From Candidatus Omnitrophota bacterium (GTDB lineage Bacteria > Omnitrophota > Gorgyraeia > Gygaellales > Profunditerraquicolaceae), in the NCBI GenBank assembly GCA_016867095.1, contig VGKK01000022.1, positions 1 to 13,548 on the forward strand: a DNA stretch of 13,548 bases. The letters run 5' to 3'. Position 1 is the stretch's first letter; each line of letters opens with the position of its first letter. Below are positions 13,299 to 13,548 of the stretch, one piece after another. The position numbers and the translations under genes were made by a program. Below the pieces are notes generated by a model. The model worked only from the letters and a program-made list of their open reading frames with translations. It did not search any database and was not told the DNA's origin.

Positions 13299-13548
13299 AT
13301 GAAACATATCGCTATATTGGGTTCAACGGGTTCAATAGGTCAGAATACTTTAGCGGTAATCAGGAAATTACCGGATAAATTTAAGGTAACGGCATTAAGC
13401 GCGAACGCCAGTGTTGAAATTCTGAGCAGGCAGATAAAGGAATTCAAGCCGCGCTTTGTCTGCGTGGGCGAGGCCGGGGCGGCAAAAAAAATAAAAGGCG
13501 CTTTAGGCGCGAAGGTTAAAGTCTTTAGCGGGCCAGGCGGCATTAAGT
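13299..13548 (+). CDS. dxr: 1-deoxy-D-xylulose 5-phosphate reductoisomerase, 3'-truncated by window edge
   Basis: Only the first 83 residues are present; the frame is open to the last base. The start MKHIAILGSTGSIGQNTLAVI carries the NADPH-binding GSTGSIG of DXR, followed by FKVTALSANASVEILSRQIKEFKP, the usual first Rossmann strand-helix pattern. The enzyme converts 1-deoxyxylulose 5-phosphate to 2-C-methylerythritol 4-phosphate, so this organism probably makes isoprenoids by the MEP route, feeding the UppS encoded upstream. The position after cdsA is the common bacterial order. No Shine-Dalgarno is visible in the A/T-rich sequence before the ATG. Confidence 0.93.
   Translation, partial: MKHIAILGSTGSIGQNTLAVIRKLPDKFKVTALSANASVEILSRQIKEFKPRFVCVGEAGAAKKIKGALGAKVKVFSGPGGIK

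Overview
The window looks like chromosomal DNA from an uncultivated, Gram-negative-type bacterium. My best guess is a Candidatus Omnitrophota (OP3)-like or related PVC/candidate-phylum lineage. The grounds are an OmpA-like lipoprotein (so an outer membrane), the uppS-cdsA-dxr order, a DUF4912 + GH57 pair, a NifV/LeuA-type synthase of the 'DVTNRDGVQTSR' kind, and intergenic spaces full of short reiterated 'word' repeats. The taxonomic call is inference. All genes lie on the + strand.

Left part (1-7111), amino-acid and nucleotide metabolism: the 3' two thirds of a class V aminotransferase; a 356-bp repeat-filled spacer; serA (phosphoglycerate dehydrogenase); a secreted protein fusing a degenerate 5'-nucleotidase-type metallophosphatase to a cysteine module and thioredoxin-like sequence; a homocitrate/isopropylmalate-synthase family enzyme; and purA. 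SerA, the fusion protein and the synthase form a tight cluster (ATGA overlap, then a 4-nt gap). The aminotransferase and SerA plausibly act together in serine synthesis.

Middle part (7112-8830), envelope: hairpins after purA, a good sigma70-type promoter (TTGACT-17-TATAGT), an OmpA/MotB-like lipoprotein, and a small membrane-anchored coiled-coil protein whose stop codon lies inside a terminator loop. A 422-bp non-coding stretch follows. It holds a second terminator, a chain of long inverted repeats, and a promoter (TTGACA-17-TATAAC) embedded in a perfect 12-bp palindrome.

Right part (8831-13548), glycan and lipid metabolism: a DUF4912 protein and a GH57 glucan-branching-type enzyme, separated by a 165-bp spacer made almost entirely of stem-loops; then uppS, cdsA (23-nt overlap) and the first 83 codons of dxr.

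The most interesting material is non-coding. (1) A structured repeat occurs before and after the DUF4912 gene. Its two copies differ at five stem pairs, and all five are compensated. (2) At least five spacers hold degenerate 'word' arrays (ATCAGA, GGTCAC, ATCCGTG, GTGTAATG, AAAATG/TTTTTAA). Each uses a different word, but most share the same architecture: a word array, a short core, then the same word inverted. One such A/T array runs into a gene and encodes the hydrophobic core of its signal peptide.
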